In this document: positions 16,643-27,331 of the stretch, piece by piece
Layout: each line of letters opens with the position of its first letter
Position numbering within the stretch: the stretch's first letter is position 1
Source: CAJBVW01 sp964457335
GTDB lineage: Bacteria > Myxococcota_A > UBA796 > SXON01
Length of the DNA stretch: 64,000 nt
NCBI GenBank assembly: GCA_964457335.1
Contig: CAYWGD010000017.1
Span: 22,143-86,142 of the forward strand
Direction of reading: 5' to 3'
The notes under the pieces: model-generated
Seen by the model: the letters and a program-made list of their open reading frames with translations, nothing else
Database searches by the model: none
Told to the model about the DNA's origin: nothing
Position numbers and translations under genes: made by a program

Positions 16643-17134
16643 ATGCGCGCGTTTCACGGGATGGTGGCCCTCTTCGCCCTCGCCGGCTGCGGCGGCGCGA
16701 GCGCCGACGTGGCGGGGAGCGCGGGCGGAGTGGACTTCGGCAAGACCACCAACGTCTACTTCGGCGGGCCCTTCGTCATCATCTCGATGCTCGAGGTCGA
16801 CTGCGAGGACCTCGACTGGCCGCGCCGCAACTACGAAGAAGGGCAGGCGCCCACGGAGCTGGACACGGAGCTCCTCCAGTTCGCCTACACGCAGACGGAC
16901 GACGTGGTGGAGGGCCCGGCCCCCGTTGCGATCGACGGCGCCGCCTCGGCGACCGTGGTCCGCGTCGCCGGCGGTGCCCTCTACGAGAGCATCGCGACGG
17001 GCGGCATCCTCACGATCGACTCGGTCGAGTCCGAGGACGCCGCGAGCGGCACGTTCGAGGGCATCCTGTTCGAGGACGGCACCCTGGACGGCAGCTTCGA
17101 CGCGGTCTGGTGCCGCAACCTCAAGGCCAGGTAG
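16643..17134 (+). CDS. Lipoprotein of unknown function
   Basis: A 163-residue protein. The signal is MRAFHGMVALFALAGC, with the lipobox cysteine at residue 16, and AAGGAGG lies 4 bases before the ATG. The mature part is acidic and contains two further cysteines (VDCEDLDW and VWCRNLKAR). No family was recognised. The next gene begins four bases after its stop, so they form an operon; the partner is an outer-membrane barrel protein. Confidence 0.85.
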   Translation: MRAFHGMVALFALAGCGGASADVAGSAGGVDFGKTTNVYFGGPFVIISMLEVDCEDLDWPRRNYEEGQAPTELDTELLQFAYTQTDDVVEGPAPVAIDGAASATVVRVAGGALYESIATGGILTIDSVESEDAASGTFEGILFEDGTLDGSFDAVWCRNLKAR

Positions 17135-17138
17135 CGTC

Positions 17139-18602
17139 ATGCTCGGCCTCGTCGCCCTGTTCGCCCCCGCGCAGGCGGCGGACGTGCTGTTCGTCGAGGC
17201 CACGCCCGCCACGCTGGACGACTTCTCCGTGGCCGGCCTCTTCTACGGCATGGTCGTGTCGGCGGCGGAGGAGCAGGGGCTCGACTACCAGGACGCCGAC
17301 GCGATCCGCCGGTGGGCCGGCACCGACGCGGACACCTGCTGGGACGACGACGCCTGCCCGTCCAACCTCTGGGATCGCACGGACGCGCGCCTCGCCGTCG
17401 TGATGAGCGTCGGGACCACGGCGAGCGGGCTCGTCGTGCAGGCCCGCCTCCACGGCGTCGACGAGACGGCGCCCTTCAAGGTGCTCAAGGAGACGGTGCC
17501 GCCGGGCGGCGAGCTCGAGGTCGCCGAGCGGATCGCGCGCGCGGCCGCGGACGCCCTGCCGCTGCTCCCCGTCCGCAAGCCCGTCTCGGGGCCGGTGCTC
17601 GTGATCGAGGACGAGGTCGTGCCGCCCCCGGAGGACCTCCCGGATCCCGACGAGCGGGAGTTGCCGGACGAGCCCGACACCCCCGCGGGCCGCCCCGACG
17701 CCGGCGCGGGCCGCGCGAAGGTGGACGACCGGCGCCCGCCCGACCGCGACGCGGTGCCCGACCGGCCCGCGGGCCGGGCCGACCCGCGCCGCGACCGCGA
17801 CGGCGAGGACTCGCTCCGGGAGCACCTCCGCACCGAGGAGGACCGCCGCCGCATGGGCGTCCCCGCGCCGGCGTACGCGCGCTACGAGGCGAGCGGGCTC
17901 TCGCGCGAGGAGTGGCTGGCGAAGGCGCGCGTGCGCGCCGGGCGCGCGTTCCTCGAGCTCGGCGGCGGCTGGGGCATCGGCGACGTCGACCGCGGCTACG
18001 GCGTGCGGCTCCGCATCGAGGAGTCCGGCGACACCTTCGAGACCGTGGGCACCTCCTCCTGGGAGGGCGCCGGGGCCGGCGCCGCGCCCACCTTCGGCTT
18101 CACGCTCGGCTACGCGCCCGCGTGGTACCTCGACACCTCCGTGGCGGTCGCGGTCCAGTACGGGACCAAGTACCTCGACACGGGCTGGGAGTGCCCCGCC
18201 CAGTGCGACCCGGCCGCGAGCGAGTACGTGCACGACCCCGTGGGCGCCGTGCAGGCCTTCGTCGAGCCGCGCGTGCGCTTCTACCCGGTCGCCACGGGCG
18301 TCGTGAAGCCCTACGCGCTCGTCGCGTTCAGCGTGCTCCTGCACGACGGCTTCGAGGTGCCCGACCCCGACTTCGTGGACTACCCGGACGCGCCCGCCGG
18401 CGCGTCGTTCGGCCCCACGGGCGGCCTCGGGCTCGCCATCGACCCCGTCGCCCGCGTCACGATCTTCGGGGAGGTCCCCGCCACGCTCCTGCTCGCGCAG
18501 CCGGTGACGCGGGCCGACGGCGAGGTCTCGCTCGACCCCGGTCGGCTCGAGGGTGGCGGCTACGTGGTCCGCTTCGTGGGCGGGATCGCCGTCCGGCTCT
18601 GA
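17139..18602 (+). CDS. Outer-membrane protein with periplasmic N-domain and charged linker
   Basis: A 487-residue protein. It has signal peptide MLGLVALFAPAQA, a small alpha/beta N-domain to about residue 150 (LAVVMSVGTTASGLVVQARL), a Pro/Asp/Arg-rich linker (about 165-250), and a C-terminal domain of about 215 residues. The last part has glycine- and aromatic-rich strand pairs (FLELGGGWGIGDV, GFTLGYAPAWYLDTSVAVAVQYG) and ends VRL. The fold looks like an 8- to 10-strand barrel. Function unknown; co-transcribed with the lipoprotein upstream. Confidence 0.75.
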   Translation: MLGLVALFAPAQAADVLFVEATPATLDDFSVAGLFYGMVVSAAEEQGLDYQDADAIRRWAGTDADTCWDDDACPSNLWDRTDARLAVVMSVGTTASGLVVQARLHGVDETAPFKVLKETVPPGGELEVAERIARAAADALPLLPVRKPVSGPVLVIEDEVVPPPEDLPDPDERELPDEPDTPAGRPDAGAGRAKVDDRRPPDRDAVPDRPAGRADPRRDRDGEDSLREHLRTEEDRRRMGVPAPAYARYEASGLSREEWLAKARVRAGRAFLELGGGWGIGDVDRGYGVRLRIEESGDTFETVGTSSWEGAGAGAAPTFGFTLGYAPAWYLDTSVAVAVQYGTKYLDTGWECPAQCDPAASEYVHDPVGAVQAFVEPRVRFYPVATGVVKPYALVAFSVLLHDGFEVPDPDFVDYPDAPAGASFGPTGGLGLAIDPVARVTIFGEVPATLLLAQPVTRADGEVSLDPGRLEGGGYVVRFVGGIAVRL

Positions 18603-18609
18603 CATCGGC

Positions 18610-18626
18610 GGGCGCGGTCCGCGCCC
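18610..18626 (+). terminator. GC hairpin between an outer-membrane protein gene and purE
   Basis: GGGCGC, loop GGTCC, GCGCCC gives a 6-bp perfect stem 7 bases after the stop codon and 20 bases before purE. No U tract is present. It may attenuate read-through into purEK. Confidence 0.35.
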
Positions 18627-18645
18627 GAGGCGTTAGCAGGCGCGG

Positions 18646-19115
<470 letters not shown>

Positions 19116-19119
<4 letters not shown>

Positions 19120-20243
19120 TCCTGCCCGGCGGCACCATCGGCATCCTCGGCGGCGGGCAGCTCGGGCGGATGATCGCCGTGAGCGCGCGCCAGATGGGCT
19201 ACGGCGTGGTCGTCCTCGCCCCCGAGCAGGACGCCCCCGCGTTCGGCCTCGCGGACCGCGTGCTCCACGCCTCCTTCGAGGACACCGACGCGGCGCAGAA
19301 GCTCGCGGACACCTGCGACGTGGTGACCTACGAGTTCGAGAACGTCCCCGAGGCGACCGTGCGGGCCATCGAGGGCCGCGTGCTCGTCCGGCCGGACGCG
19401 AGGCTCCTCGGGATCACGCAGGACCGCGTGCGCGAGCACGCCTTCCTGCACCAGCACGGCATCCCCACCGCGCCCGGCTGCCCGGTGCGCACCCGCGAGG
19501 AGCTCGACGCCGCCGTGGCCCGCTTCGGCTTCCCCTCGCGGCTCAAGTCCGCGCGCGGCGGCTACGACGGCGGCGGTCAGCACCGGCTGCGCGGGCCCGC
19601 CGACGTGGCGACGGCCCCGATCGACGGCCGCGACTGGCTGTTCGAGCGCGACGTGCCCTTCGTCGCGGAGGTCTCCGTGGTGGTGGCGCGCGGCGCGGAC
19701 GGGACGGCGCGCGCGTTCCCGGTCTTCGAGAACGAGCACGCGGACGGCATCCTCCGCGTGACGCGCGCGCCCGCGCGGGTGGAGCCCCGCCTCGTCGCGC
19801 GCGCGGAGGCTATCGCCCGCGCGCTGGCCGAGGCCGCGAACCTCGTCGGCACGCTCACGGTCGAGTGCTTCGTCACGGCCGACGAGGTGCTCGTCAACGA
19901 GCTCGCCCCGCGCGTCCACAACTCGGGCCACCTCACGATCGAGGCATGCGTCACCTCGCAGTTCGAGCAGCACGTGCGCGCGATCTGCGGGCTCCCGCTC
20001 GGCGACGTGGCGCTGCGCTCCCCGGCGGCCATGGTCAACCTGCTCGGGGCCGCCGAACGCCGGAAGGCGCGCCTCGCCGGGGCCGACCGCGCGCTCGCCA
20101 CGCCCGACGTGCACCTGCACCTCTACGGCAAGACCTCGGTGCGCGCCCGTCGGAAGATGGGCCACGTCACCGCGCTGGCCGCCACGACCGACGAGGCCGT
20201 GGCCCGCGCGGAGGCGGCGGTCGCGGCGCTCTCGTTCGCCTGA
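19116..20243 (+). CDS. purK: N5-carboxyaminoimidazole ribonucleotide synthase PurK
   Basis: A 375-residue ATP-grasp enzyme that makes N5-CAIR from AIR, bicarbonate and ATP. The N-terminal IGILGGGQLGRM, YEFENVP and LKSARGGYDGGGQ (glycine loop) are present, as are the metal-binding ECFV and VNELAPRVHNSGH(L)TIEAC. Its product is the PurE substrate, and the two genes are translationally coupled. Confidence 0.97.
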
Positions 20244-20386
20244 GCGCCCGTCGCGAAGCGACCCGCGATCGGCACCGAAGCGCTGACCGAACGTGACGAT
20301 TTCGCGGACGGAACCTCGTAAGTTTTCCGGTGTCCGGGCGTTTGACGGAGAGCCGCGCGGCCTTCGGGCGCCGGAGGAGGGACGGG

Positions 20387-20584
20387 ATGTGCCGGGAGAA
20401 CATGGGGACGGTGGACGAGGGGATAACGGAGGCGCTCGAGCGGGTGCTCGACGGGGAGCTCCGCGCGATCGGCGCCGCGATCCAGGCCCTGCCCGAGCAG
20501 CACCCGCGCAGGCGCATCCTGTTGGCGAACTACCGACAGGCGCTCGCGCTGTTGACCGACATGCCGCGCATCCTCGCGCGCTGA
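20387..20584 (+). CDS. Small helical protein of unknown function
   Basis: A predicted 65-residue protein, almost entirely helical and acidic at first, with the phrases ITEALERVLDGELRAIGAAI and RRILLANYRQALALL. ATG 20387 is preferred because GGAGGAGGG lies about 6 bases upstream; ATG 20402 is an alternative. No family was recognised. It stands alone in a gap after purK, with an AT-richer segment upstream (near 20319) that could hold a promoter. Confidence 0.55.
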   Translation: MCRENMGTVDEGITEALERVLDGELRAIGAAIQALPEQHPRRRILLANYRQALALLTDMPRILAR

Positions 20585-20591
20585 GCGGTCC

Positions 20592-21656
20592 CTACCTGGG
20601 GTCCAGGCGCCACACCGCGGGGGTGACGGCGTCGGTCACCCACATCTGCCCGTCGGGGCCGATCTCCACGCCGCGGATGGCGCTCTGGCCGAGCTCGCTG
20701 TCGAGCTCCGTCGCCCACTCGCCGTCGCGGGTGTAGGCCGTGAGCACGCCGGTCGCGTGGTCGGCCACGTAGATGTACGTGTCGTCCATCGCGATGCCGC
20801 CGGGCTCCTCGATGTCCTCGACGAGGACGCCCCACTCGACGTCCACGAGCTCCGAGTACTCGGCCAGCGGCTCGTTCCGCGCCCTGAGCGCGTCGCCGAC
20901 CTCGCCCGACGCCGTGTCGAGCCAGAGGACGCGGCCGTTGCCGGTGTCGGCCACGTAGAGGAGGCCGGTCTCGTGGTCGAGGACCATGTGGCCGGGCACG
21001 TTCTCCACGCGGGCCACCTCGAGATCGGCCACGCGGCGCACGACGCCGTCGGAGTGGTCGTCCTGGCCGACGTCGTGGTCGACCGCGAAGTCGTAGCGCA
21101 CGATGCTGTCGTTCTTGCCGTCGAACACCCAGTAGACGTTGGCCGTCTCCCAGGCGATCCCGACGCAGTTCGGGCTCTGGTGGAGCATGTCGAGGTGGCT
21201 CCCGAGCCCGTACGGGTTCTCCTCCGCGAAGATGTCGAGGTCCGTCGTCCAGAGCACCGGCCCCATGAAGTCGTTCGGGGGGTACTGGTCGTCGTAGGTG
21301 TTGCGCGTCTCGCCGCAGGAGCCGAACTGCGTCCCGTCGTCGAAGGAGAGCGCGGCGGCCTCCTCCATGAAGTGGTTCGCCGCGGCGTCCTTGCGGCGGT
21401 CGACCGCCTGGTCGTCGGTGCCCGGGTCGGTGACGATGAACGTGCGGTCGTCCATGCGGTTGGACACCCAGAGGTTCCCGTCGGCGTCGAAGCCGAGGTC
21501 CGAGGGGTCCGAGAGCTTGTCGTCCTCGCCCAGGATGAGGGTCCAGTCCATCTCGCCCCCGCCGACGGGCCCGATCGCCGTCTGGGGGACGGCGGGATCG
21601 GGCTTGTCCGCGGGGTCGGTACAGCCGAAGAGCAGGGCGACGACGAACATGGGCAT
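20592..21656 (-). CDS. Beta-propeller (NHL-like) lipoprotein
   Basis: A 354-residue protein. The signal MPMFVVALLFGC puts the lipobox cysteine at residue 12 (or 10 from the second ATG). Repeated blade motifs follow: DLGFDADGNLWVSNRM, HETGLLYVADTGNGRVLWLD, DDTYIYVADHATGVL and EIGPDGQMWVTDA, spaced as in a six-bladed propeller. Conserved cysteines are in FGSCGETRN and PNCVGIAW. Function unknown. It resembles the three NHL lipoproteins at 59598-62933. Confidence 0.8.
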   Translation of the reverse strand: MPMFVVALLFGCTDPADKPDPAVPQTAIGPVGGGEMDWTLILGEDDKLSDPSDLGFDADGNLWVSNRMDDRTFIVTDPGTDDQAVDRRKDAAANHFMEEAAALSFDDGTQFGSCGETRNTYDDQYPPNDFMGPVLWTTDLDIFAEENPYGLGSHLDMLHQSPNCVGIAWETANVYWVFDGKNDSIVRYDFAVDHDVGQDDHSDGVVRRVADLEVARVENVPGHMVLDHETGLLYVADTGNGRVLWLDTASGEVGDALRARNEPLAEYSELVDVEWGVLVEDIEEPGGIAMDDTYIYVADHATGVLTAYTRDGEWATELDSELGQSAIRGVEIGPDGQMWVTDAVTPAVWRLDPR

Positions 21657-21778
21657 TCTCGCGGGCGAGGGTGGGAAGATGTACACGCACGAGCCGGGCT
21701 GGCGCACCTGTGATTGCGTCAGGAAAGCGTGTGACGCGCCCGGTCACGCCCGCCGCGCGCGGCGGTTAGGGCCCCGGA

Positions 21779-22450
21779 ATGTGCGGCCGGATGCGCCTCG
21801 ACACCGACTGGTCGGAGATCGTCCGCGTCTTCGACCTCGACCCGGACGACCTCGCCGGCTTCACGCCGCGCTGGAACGTCGCGCCCACCCAGCCCGTGCC
21901 GATCATCACCGGCCCGCGCGGGCGGCGGCACGCGCGCTGGGGGAGCTGGGGGTTCGTGCCCTACTGGGAGCGCGGGGCGAAGCCGAAGCAGCGACCGATC
22001 AACGCCAAGTCCGAGACGGTCGCCGAGAGCGGGATGTTCAAGCACGCCTTCCGCGAGCGGCGCTGCGTGGTGCCGGCGACCGGCTTCTACGAGTGGGAGA
22101 CGCTGCCCGACGGGAAGCAGCCGTACCTGTTCTCGCGGCCGGACCGGGGGCTGATGGCGCTCGCCGGCCTCTGGTCGCGGTGGCGCCCCGAGGGCGGCGA
22201 GCCCGTCGACACGTTCTGCGTGCTCACGACGACGCCCAACGCGGTGACCGGGCGGGTGCACGACCGCATGCCCGTGGTGCTGCCCGACGCGCGGGCGCTC
22301 GACCTCTGGCTCGATCCCGACGCCGACCCCTCGCTCGTGGCGCGCGTGCTGCACCCGCCTCCCGACGACCACCTCGACGCGCGCCGCGTCCGCAGGGCCA
22401 TGAACTCGCCCGCGGTGGACGATCCCGAGGGCTGCGCCGTCCTCCCGTGA
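21779..22450 (+). CDS. SRAP-family protein (YedK/HMCES), abasic-site DNA-protein crosslinker
   Basis: A 223-residue protein of normal family length. After removal of Met1, Cys2 (MCGRM) forms the thiazolidine crosslink with abasic sites. Supporting residues are visible: N33 in RWNVAPTQ, N75 in INAKSET, E105 in GFYEW and H161 in HDRMPVVL. The family shields abasic sites in single-stranded DNA during replication. It is a stand-alone gene 102 bases ahead of the hybrid kinase. Confidence 0.95.
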   Translation: MCGRMRLDTDWSEIVRVFDLDPDDLAGFTPRWNVAPTQPVPIITGPRGRRHARWGSWGFVPYWERGAKPKQRPINAKSETVAESGMFKHAFRERRCVVPATGFYEWETLPDGKQPYLFSRPDRGLMALAGLWSRWRPEGGEPVDTFCVLTTTPNAVTGRVHDRMPVVLPDARALDLWLDPDADPSLVARVLHPPPDDHLDARRVRRAMNSPAVDDPEGCAVLP

Positions 22451-22565
22451 CCACACGCATTGGGCCCCGCTACGGTCTCATGGGAAGCCCGTACGCTCCG
22501 CGCTCCGGGCGGCGAGACGCGCGGCGCTCCACGGTGTAGCCTCGCCTTCCCGGAGGCCCCCCCCG

Positions 22566-25520
22566 ATGCTCGAGAGCGACGTCCTGGAGTCCGCGTACGA
22601 GGTCACGCGGCTCGTGAGCCGCGCCCGCGGCGTCGACGAGGCCTGCGAGAGCATCCTCACCGCGTGCACGACCGTGCTGGGCGCCGATCGCGCGGCCGTG
22701 CTCCTCGCCGACGGCGCGGGCGGGATGCGCTTCGTGGCGTCCCGCGGGCTCTCCGACACCTACCGGGAGCGCGTGGCGGGGCACTCGCCCTGGCCCCGGG
22801 ACGCGCGGGACCCGGAGCCCGTGGTGGTGCCCGACGTGGAGGCCGACGACGGGCTCCGGGAGCTGCGCGCGGCCATCCTCGCGGAGGGCATCCGCGCGCT
22901 CGTGTTCGTGCCGCTCGTCCACGACGACCGCCTGATCGGCAAGTTCATGCTCTACTACGACGCCCCGCGCGTGGTGGGCCGCGCCGAGCTCACGCTCGCG
23001 CGCCTGCTCGCCGCGCAGGTGGCGTTCGCGATCGCGCGCCTCCGCGCCGAGCGCCGGGCCGACGAGGCGCGCGACGAGCTCGACGCGGTCCTCGCGAGCA
23101 TCCCCGACGGCATCGTCGTGCACGCGCGTGACGGCCGCATCGCCTATGCGAACGAGGCCATGCTGCGCCTGCTCCCGGCGGGCCGCGAGCAGCTGGTCGG
23201 GGCGCCGGGGGCCACGGTCGCGTCGACCATGGAGCTCTTCGACGAGGCGGAGCAGCCGCTCCCGGAGGAGGCGCTGCCCCAGCGGCGGGCGCTCCGGGGC
23301 GAGCGCGTCACCCGGGTCCTCGGCATCCGCGGTCGGGGCACGGCCGGCCCGCTCCGGTGGGTGCGCGTCAGCTCGCAGCCCGCCGAGACGCCGCGGGGCG
23401 CGCGCTTCGCCGTGACCATCGCGCACGACGTGACGCAGCTCCGCCGGGACGCCGCGGCGCGGCAGTTCCTGCTCGACGCCGGCGGCGTGCTCGCCTCGTC
23501 GCTGGACTACGAGGCCACGCTCGCCGCGGTCGCGCGCCTCGCGGTGCCCTCGCTCGCGGACTGGTGCGGCGTGTACGTGGTCGGCGAGGACGGCCGGGCC
23601 GGCATGCTCGCCGCCGCGCACGTCGACCCCGCGCGCGTGGAGCTGGTCCGCCGGCTCGACGAGGCGTACCCGGACGACCCCGCGTCGCCGACCGGCCTGC
23701 CCAACGTGGTCCGGACGGGCGAGCCCGAGGTGTACAACGGCCTCACCGACGACATGTTCGTGGCCACCGCGCGGGACGCCGAGCACCTCCGCCTCCTCCG
23801 CGAGCTGCGGCTCTCCGCGGTGATGATCGTGCCGATGAAGGCGCGCGGGCGGGTGCTCGGGGTCATCACCCTGGCGAGCTCCGAGTCGGGGCAGGCCTTC
23901 GACGCCGAGGATCTGCGCGTGGCGACGAAGCTCGCGGACCGCGCCGCCATCGCGATCGACAACGCGCGGCTCTACTCCGACGCCCGGGCGAGCCGCGAGC
24001 GCCTCGCGGAGGAGCGCGAGCGCCTCGGCGTCACGCTCGCCTCCATCGGCGACGCGGTGATCGCGACCGACCGGGACGGCCGCGTGACGCTGATGAACGC
24101 GGTCGCGCGGACGCTCACCGGCTGGGAGCCGGAGGAGGCCGTGGGGCGGCCGCTCTCCGAGGTGTTCGCGATCTTCAGCGAGAAGACCGGTCTCCGGGCG
24201 CGGGACCCCGTCGACAAGGTGCTGGAGACCGGGCGCATCGTCGGGCTCGCGAACCACACGGCGCTGGAGGCGCGCGACGGCACGCGCCGCTCGATCGCCG
24301 ACAGCGCCGCGCCCATCCGCGCGCGCGACGGCACCACCGTGGGCGTCGTGCTCGTGTTCCGCGACGTGACGCAGGAGCAGCGGCTGGAGCGCGAGCTCGC
24401 GAAGGCGAGCAAGCTCGAGTCGATCGGGGTCCTCGCCGGCGGCATCGCGCACGACTTCAACAACATCCTCACGTCGATCTCGGCGAACGTCTCGCTCGCG
24501 GACCGGCGCGTGGGAGCGGAGCACCCCGCGCACGACCGCCTCGCGGCGGCGCAGGTCGCCTGCTCGCGCGCGCGGGAGCTCACCCGCCAGCTCCTCACCT
24601 TCTCGCGCGGCGGCGCCCCGATCCGCACCGCCACGTCGGTCGGGGCGGTCCTGCTGGAGTCCTGCGGCTTCGCGCTGCAGGGCTCGCCGGTGCGCGCCCA
24701 CTTCGACGTCCCCGAGGACACCTGGCCGGTGGACGCCGACCCCGGCCAGATCGCGCAGGTGATCCACAACATCGCGCTCAACGCCTCGCAGGCGATGCCC
24801 GACGGCGGCAACCTGCGCGTGAGCGTGACCAACGTGGAGCTCGACGAGACCTCGTGGATCCCGCTCCCGGCCGGCTGCTACGTCCGCGTCGCGCTCGCGG
24901 ACGACGGCCCGGGCATCGAGCCCGAGAACGCGGGGCGCGTGTTCGACCCCTTCTTCACGACGAAGCCCAGCGGGAGCGGGCTCGGGCTCGCCACCGCCTA
25001 CTCGATCGTGAAGCGCCACGACGGCCACCTCCTGGTCGACAGCGTGCCGGGGCGGGGCACGACGTTCACCTTGTACCTCCCGGTGGCGGAGGCGATCCCC
25101 GCGGTGGAGCCCGTGCCCGAACCCGTGCCGCCGGGGCGCGGCCGCGTGCTCGTGATGGACGACGACGACGCGATCCGCGACCTCGCCGTGGAGTGCCTCG
25201 CCGAGCTCGGCTACGAGTGCGAGGCCGCCTCGGAGGGCGGCGAGGCCGTCGAGCGCTTCCTCGCGGCCCAGGCGCAGGGCCGGCCCTTCGACGTGGTGAT
25301 GCTCGACCTCACCGTGCCCGGGGGGATGGGCGGCCGGGAGACGCTGCGGCGGCTCCGCGAGCGCTTCCCCGACGTGCGGGCCATCGTGTCGAGCGGCTAC
25401 TCGAACGACCCGATCATGGCGTGCCACGCCGAGCACGGCTTCGCCGGCGTGCTCCAGAAGCCGTTCGTCCTCGACGACATCGCGCGCATCCTCCGGGAGA
25501 TCCTCCCCGAGCGGGACTGA
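22566..25520 (+). CDS. Hybrid sensor histidine kinase (GAF-PAS-GAF-PAS-HisKA-HATPase-REC)
   Basis: A 984-residue soluble kinase. GAF1 is at about 12-165, PAS1 at 175-290, GAF2 at 305-470 and PAS2 at 480-595. HisKA carries H629 in GGIAHDFNNIL. The HATPase has N-box NIALNASQAMPD, G1 DDGPGIEP, F-box FDPFFTTK and G2 GSGLGLATAYSIVKRH. The receiver (about 857-984) has acceptor D914 in VVMLDLTVPGG and LQKPF. No transmembrane helix is present, so it senses a cytosolic signal. No output-domain partner is adjacent; a hairpin repeat and a sigma-54 type promoter follow. Confidence 0.93.
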   Translation: MLESDVLESAYEVTRLVSRARGVDEACESILTACTTVLGADRAAVLLADGAGGMRFVASRGLSDTYRERVAGHSPWPRDARDPEPVVVPDVEADDGLRELRAAILAEGIRALVFVPLVHDDRLIGKFMLYYDAPRVVGRAELTLARLLAAQVAFAIARLRAERRADEARDELDAVLASIPDGIVVHARDGRIAYANEAMLRLLPAGREQLVGAPGATVASTMELFDEAEQPLPEEALPQRRALRGERVTRVLGIRGRGTAGPLRWVRVSSQPAETPRGARFAVTIAHDVTQLRRDAAARQFLLDAGGVLASSLDYEATLAAVARLAVPSLADWCGVYVVGEDGRAGMLAAAHVDPARVELVRRLDEAYPDDPASPTGLPNVVRTGEPEVYNGLTDDMFVATARDAEHLRLLRELRLSAVMIVPMKARGRVLGVITLASSESGQAFDAEDLRVATKLADRAAIAIDNARLYSDARASRERLAEERERLGVTLASIGDAVIATDRDGRVTLMNAVARTLTGWEPEEAVGRPLSEVFAIFSEKTGLRARDPVDKVLETGRIVGLANHTALEARDGTRRSIADSAAPIRARDGTTVGVVLVFRDVTQEQRLERELAKASKLESIGVLAGGIAHDFNNILTSISANVSLADRRVGAEHPAHDRLAAAQVACSRARELTRQLLTFSRGGAPIRTATSVGAVLLESCGFALQGSPVRAHFDVPEDTWPVDADPGQIAQVIHNIALNASQAMPDGGNLRVSVTNVELDETSWIPLPAGCYVRVALADDGPGIEPENAGRVFDPFFTTKPSGSGLGLATAYSIVKRHDGHLLVDSVPGRGTTFTLYLPVAEAIPAVEPVPEPVPPGRGRVLVMDDDDAIRDLAVECLAELGYECEAASEGGEAVERFLAAQAQGRPFDVVMLDLTVPGGMGGRETLRRLRERFPDVRAIVSSGYSNDPIMACHAEHGFAGVLQKPFVLDDIARILREILPERD

Positions 25521-25536
25521 GCCTCGCCGCGGGTCT

Positions 25537-25574
25537 GGGGGGGCGTTGCGGGGGGGGCACCCCCCGCCCCAAGA
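25537..25574 (-). repeat. G-rich hairpin repeat, copy B
   Basis: Inverted orientation of copy A, 16 bases after the hybrid-kinase stop. It reads GGGGGGGCGTTGCGG, then a G-run, loop and CCCCCCGCCCCAAGAA. GCGGGGGG pairs with CCCCCCGC. It probably separates the kinase transcript from the next unit. Confidence 0.8.
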
Positions 25575-25587
25575 ACATGCGGATCGT

Positions 25588-25603
25588 TGGCACGCTTCCT
25601 GCT
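25588..25603 (+). promoter_or_regulatory. Sigma-54 type promoter (-24/-12)
   Basis: TGGCACGCTTCCTGCT matches the TGGCAC-N5-TTGC consensus except one base in the -12 box, with the exact GG-N10-GC spacing (25589-25590 and 25601-25602). It lies just after repeat B and 278 bases before the NtrB-type kinase gene, with no gene between. That implies a leader of about 265 bases. A sigma-54 activator is encoded downstream (27332-28720), so autoregulation is plausible. Confidence 0.65.
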
Positions 25604-25880
25604 TGGCGGAGGGCGGAGGAGGCCTCGACGCGTGCCTGGCTGCTCGCCCCCTCGTGGCGTGGACGGGCGACGCACCGGTCGAAGGCCCGACGTGTCGCGC
25701 GTTCAGGAGCCCCCCCGTGCGCGGTGCCGGGGGGGCACCTCTCTTCGGGGGCCCTCTCGCCGTGATCCGAGGGGGCCCTCGCTGCGCCCGTCGGGACAGG
25801 GTGCCGCGGGGCGAAGTGCCTCGCCGGGGCAGAATGCCCCGCCCCGCCGGCGCGCGCCGGTCGCCGGATAAGGCGGCGCC
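25604..25880. other. Leader region without a supported gene
   Basis: 277 bases between the putative sigma-54 promoter and the histidine kinase. The stretch is very GC-rich, with several G or C runs (for example near 25705-25760). Open frames that cross it lack ribosome-binding sites and give Arg/Pro/Gly-rich products typical of non-coding high-GC DNA. I see no structured RNA that I can name. Confidence 0.4.
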
Positions 25881-27331
25881 ATGCGGTTCGCGCGCAAGCT
25901 CGCCCTCGCGCTCTGGCTGGGCGTGTGCCTCATCTACGTCGCCAACGCGGCGCAGCGCGTGGTGGTGGAGGTGCGGTCGTTCGAGGCCGACATGCGTCGC
26001 GACCACGAGGTCATGGGGCGGGGGCTCGCGCCGGCCACGGTCCTGATCTGGACCGCGGAGGGCCAGCAGCGCGCGATCGCCGTGGTCGAGCAGACCAACC
26101 GCAACGAGAGCCGCATCACGATCCGATGGGTCGACCTCGCGGCGCCGGCCGGCCACCCCGACCGGCCCGCGGCCCCGGCCTCGGTCCTCGGGGCGGTTGC
26201 CGACGGCGCGACGGTCAGCTGGGCGGACCGCCTCGGCGCCAACACGCTCCACACCTACGTCCCGCTGCGCGTCGAGGGCGTGTGGCGCGGCGCGTTGGAG
26301 TTCACGGAGTCCCTCGACGCCGAGCAGGCCTACATCCGGACGAGTATCAAGCGCATGCTCGTCACGACGGCCGGCATGGCCCTCGTGTCCGGCGCGCTCA
26401 CGCTGTTCCTCGGCATCCGCTTCGTCGGGCGGCCGATCCGGCAGCTCGTGGAGAAGGCGCGGCGGGTCGGCGCCGGGGACTTCGGGGGCGCGCTCGAGCT
26501 CGAGCAGGCCGACGAGATCGGCGAGCTCGCGCGGGAGATGAACCTCATGTCGGACCGCCTGTCGGACGCGCGCGGGCAGCTCGAGGCGGAGACGGCCGCG
26601 CGCATCCAGGCGATGGAGCACCTGCGGCACGCGGACCGGCTCATGACGGTCGGGCGGCTCTCCTCGGGGCTCGCCCACGAGATCGGCACGCCGCTCAACG
26701 TCATCACCCAGCGGGCCAAGATGGTCGCGCGCGGGGAGGTGGACGGCGAGGAGGCCCGCTCGAACGCGCGGATCATCGCGGAGCAGAGCGAGCGCATCAC
26801 CCACATCGTGCGGCAGCTCTTGGACTTCTCGCGGCGGCGGCCGCCGGAGCCCGCGCCGGTCGACCTCGTGGGGGTGGTGGAGCGGGTGTTCCTCCTCCTG
26901 ACGCCGCTCGCGCGCAACCTGCGCGTGCGCCTCGAGCTCGGCGACCGCCCTGAGGGGGTGGTGCGCGCCTCGGCCGACCCCGTGCAGATCCAGCAGGTGT
27001 GCACCAACCTCGTGCTCAACGCGGTGCAGGCGATGGCGTCGGGCGGCGTCGTGACGGTGTCGTTCGCCCGGGAGCGCCGCGCGCGCGGCGCCGATCCCGC
27101 GCGGGACTGGGTGGTCGTCGACGTGCGGGACGAGGGGCCGGGCATCGACGCCGCGCACCTGCCGCACCTGTTCGATCCCTTCTTCACGACGAAGGGCATC
27201 GGCGAGGGCACGGGCCTCGGGCTCTCGGTCGCGTGGGGCATCGTCACGGAGCACGGCGGCTGGATCGAGGTGGAGAGCGGGCCGGGCGGCGGCGCGCGGT
27301 TCCGGGTGTTCCTGCCGGAAGCGGAGGGCTG

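Noticed and set aside
25546..26046. Frame crossing the leader into the sensor kinase
   Set aside because: It overlaps repeat B, the sigma-54 promoter and the real kinase start; the product is Arg/Pro-rich with no domain.
22470..27254. Very long open frame antisense to the two histidine kinases
   Set aside because: In GC-rich DNA the antisense frame of a real gene often lacks stops. Its translation is low-complexity (His/Arg/Asp-rich) with no domain, and the plus-strand kinases are unmistakable.
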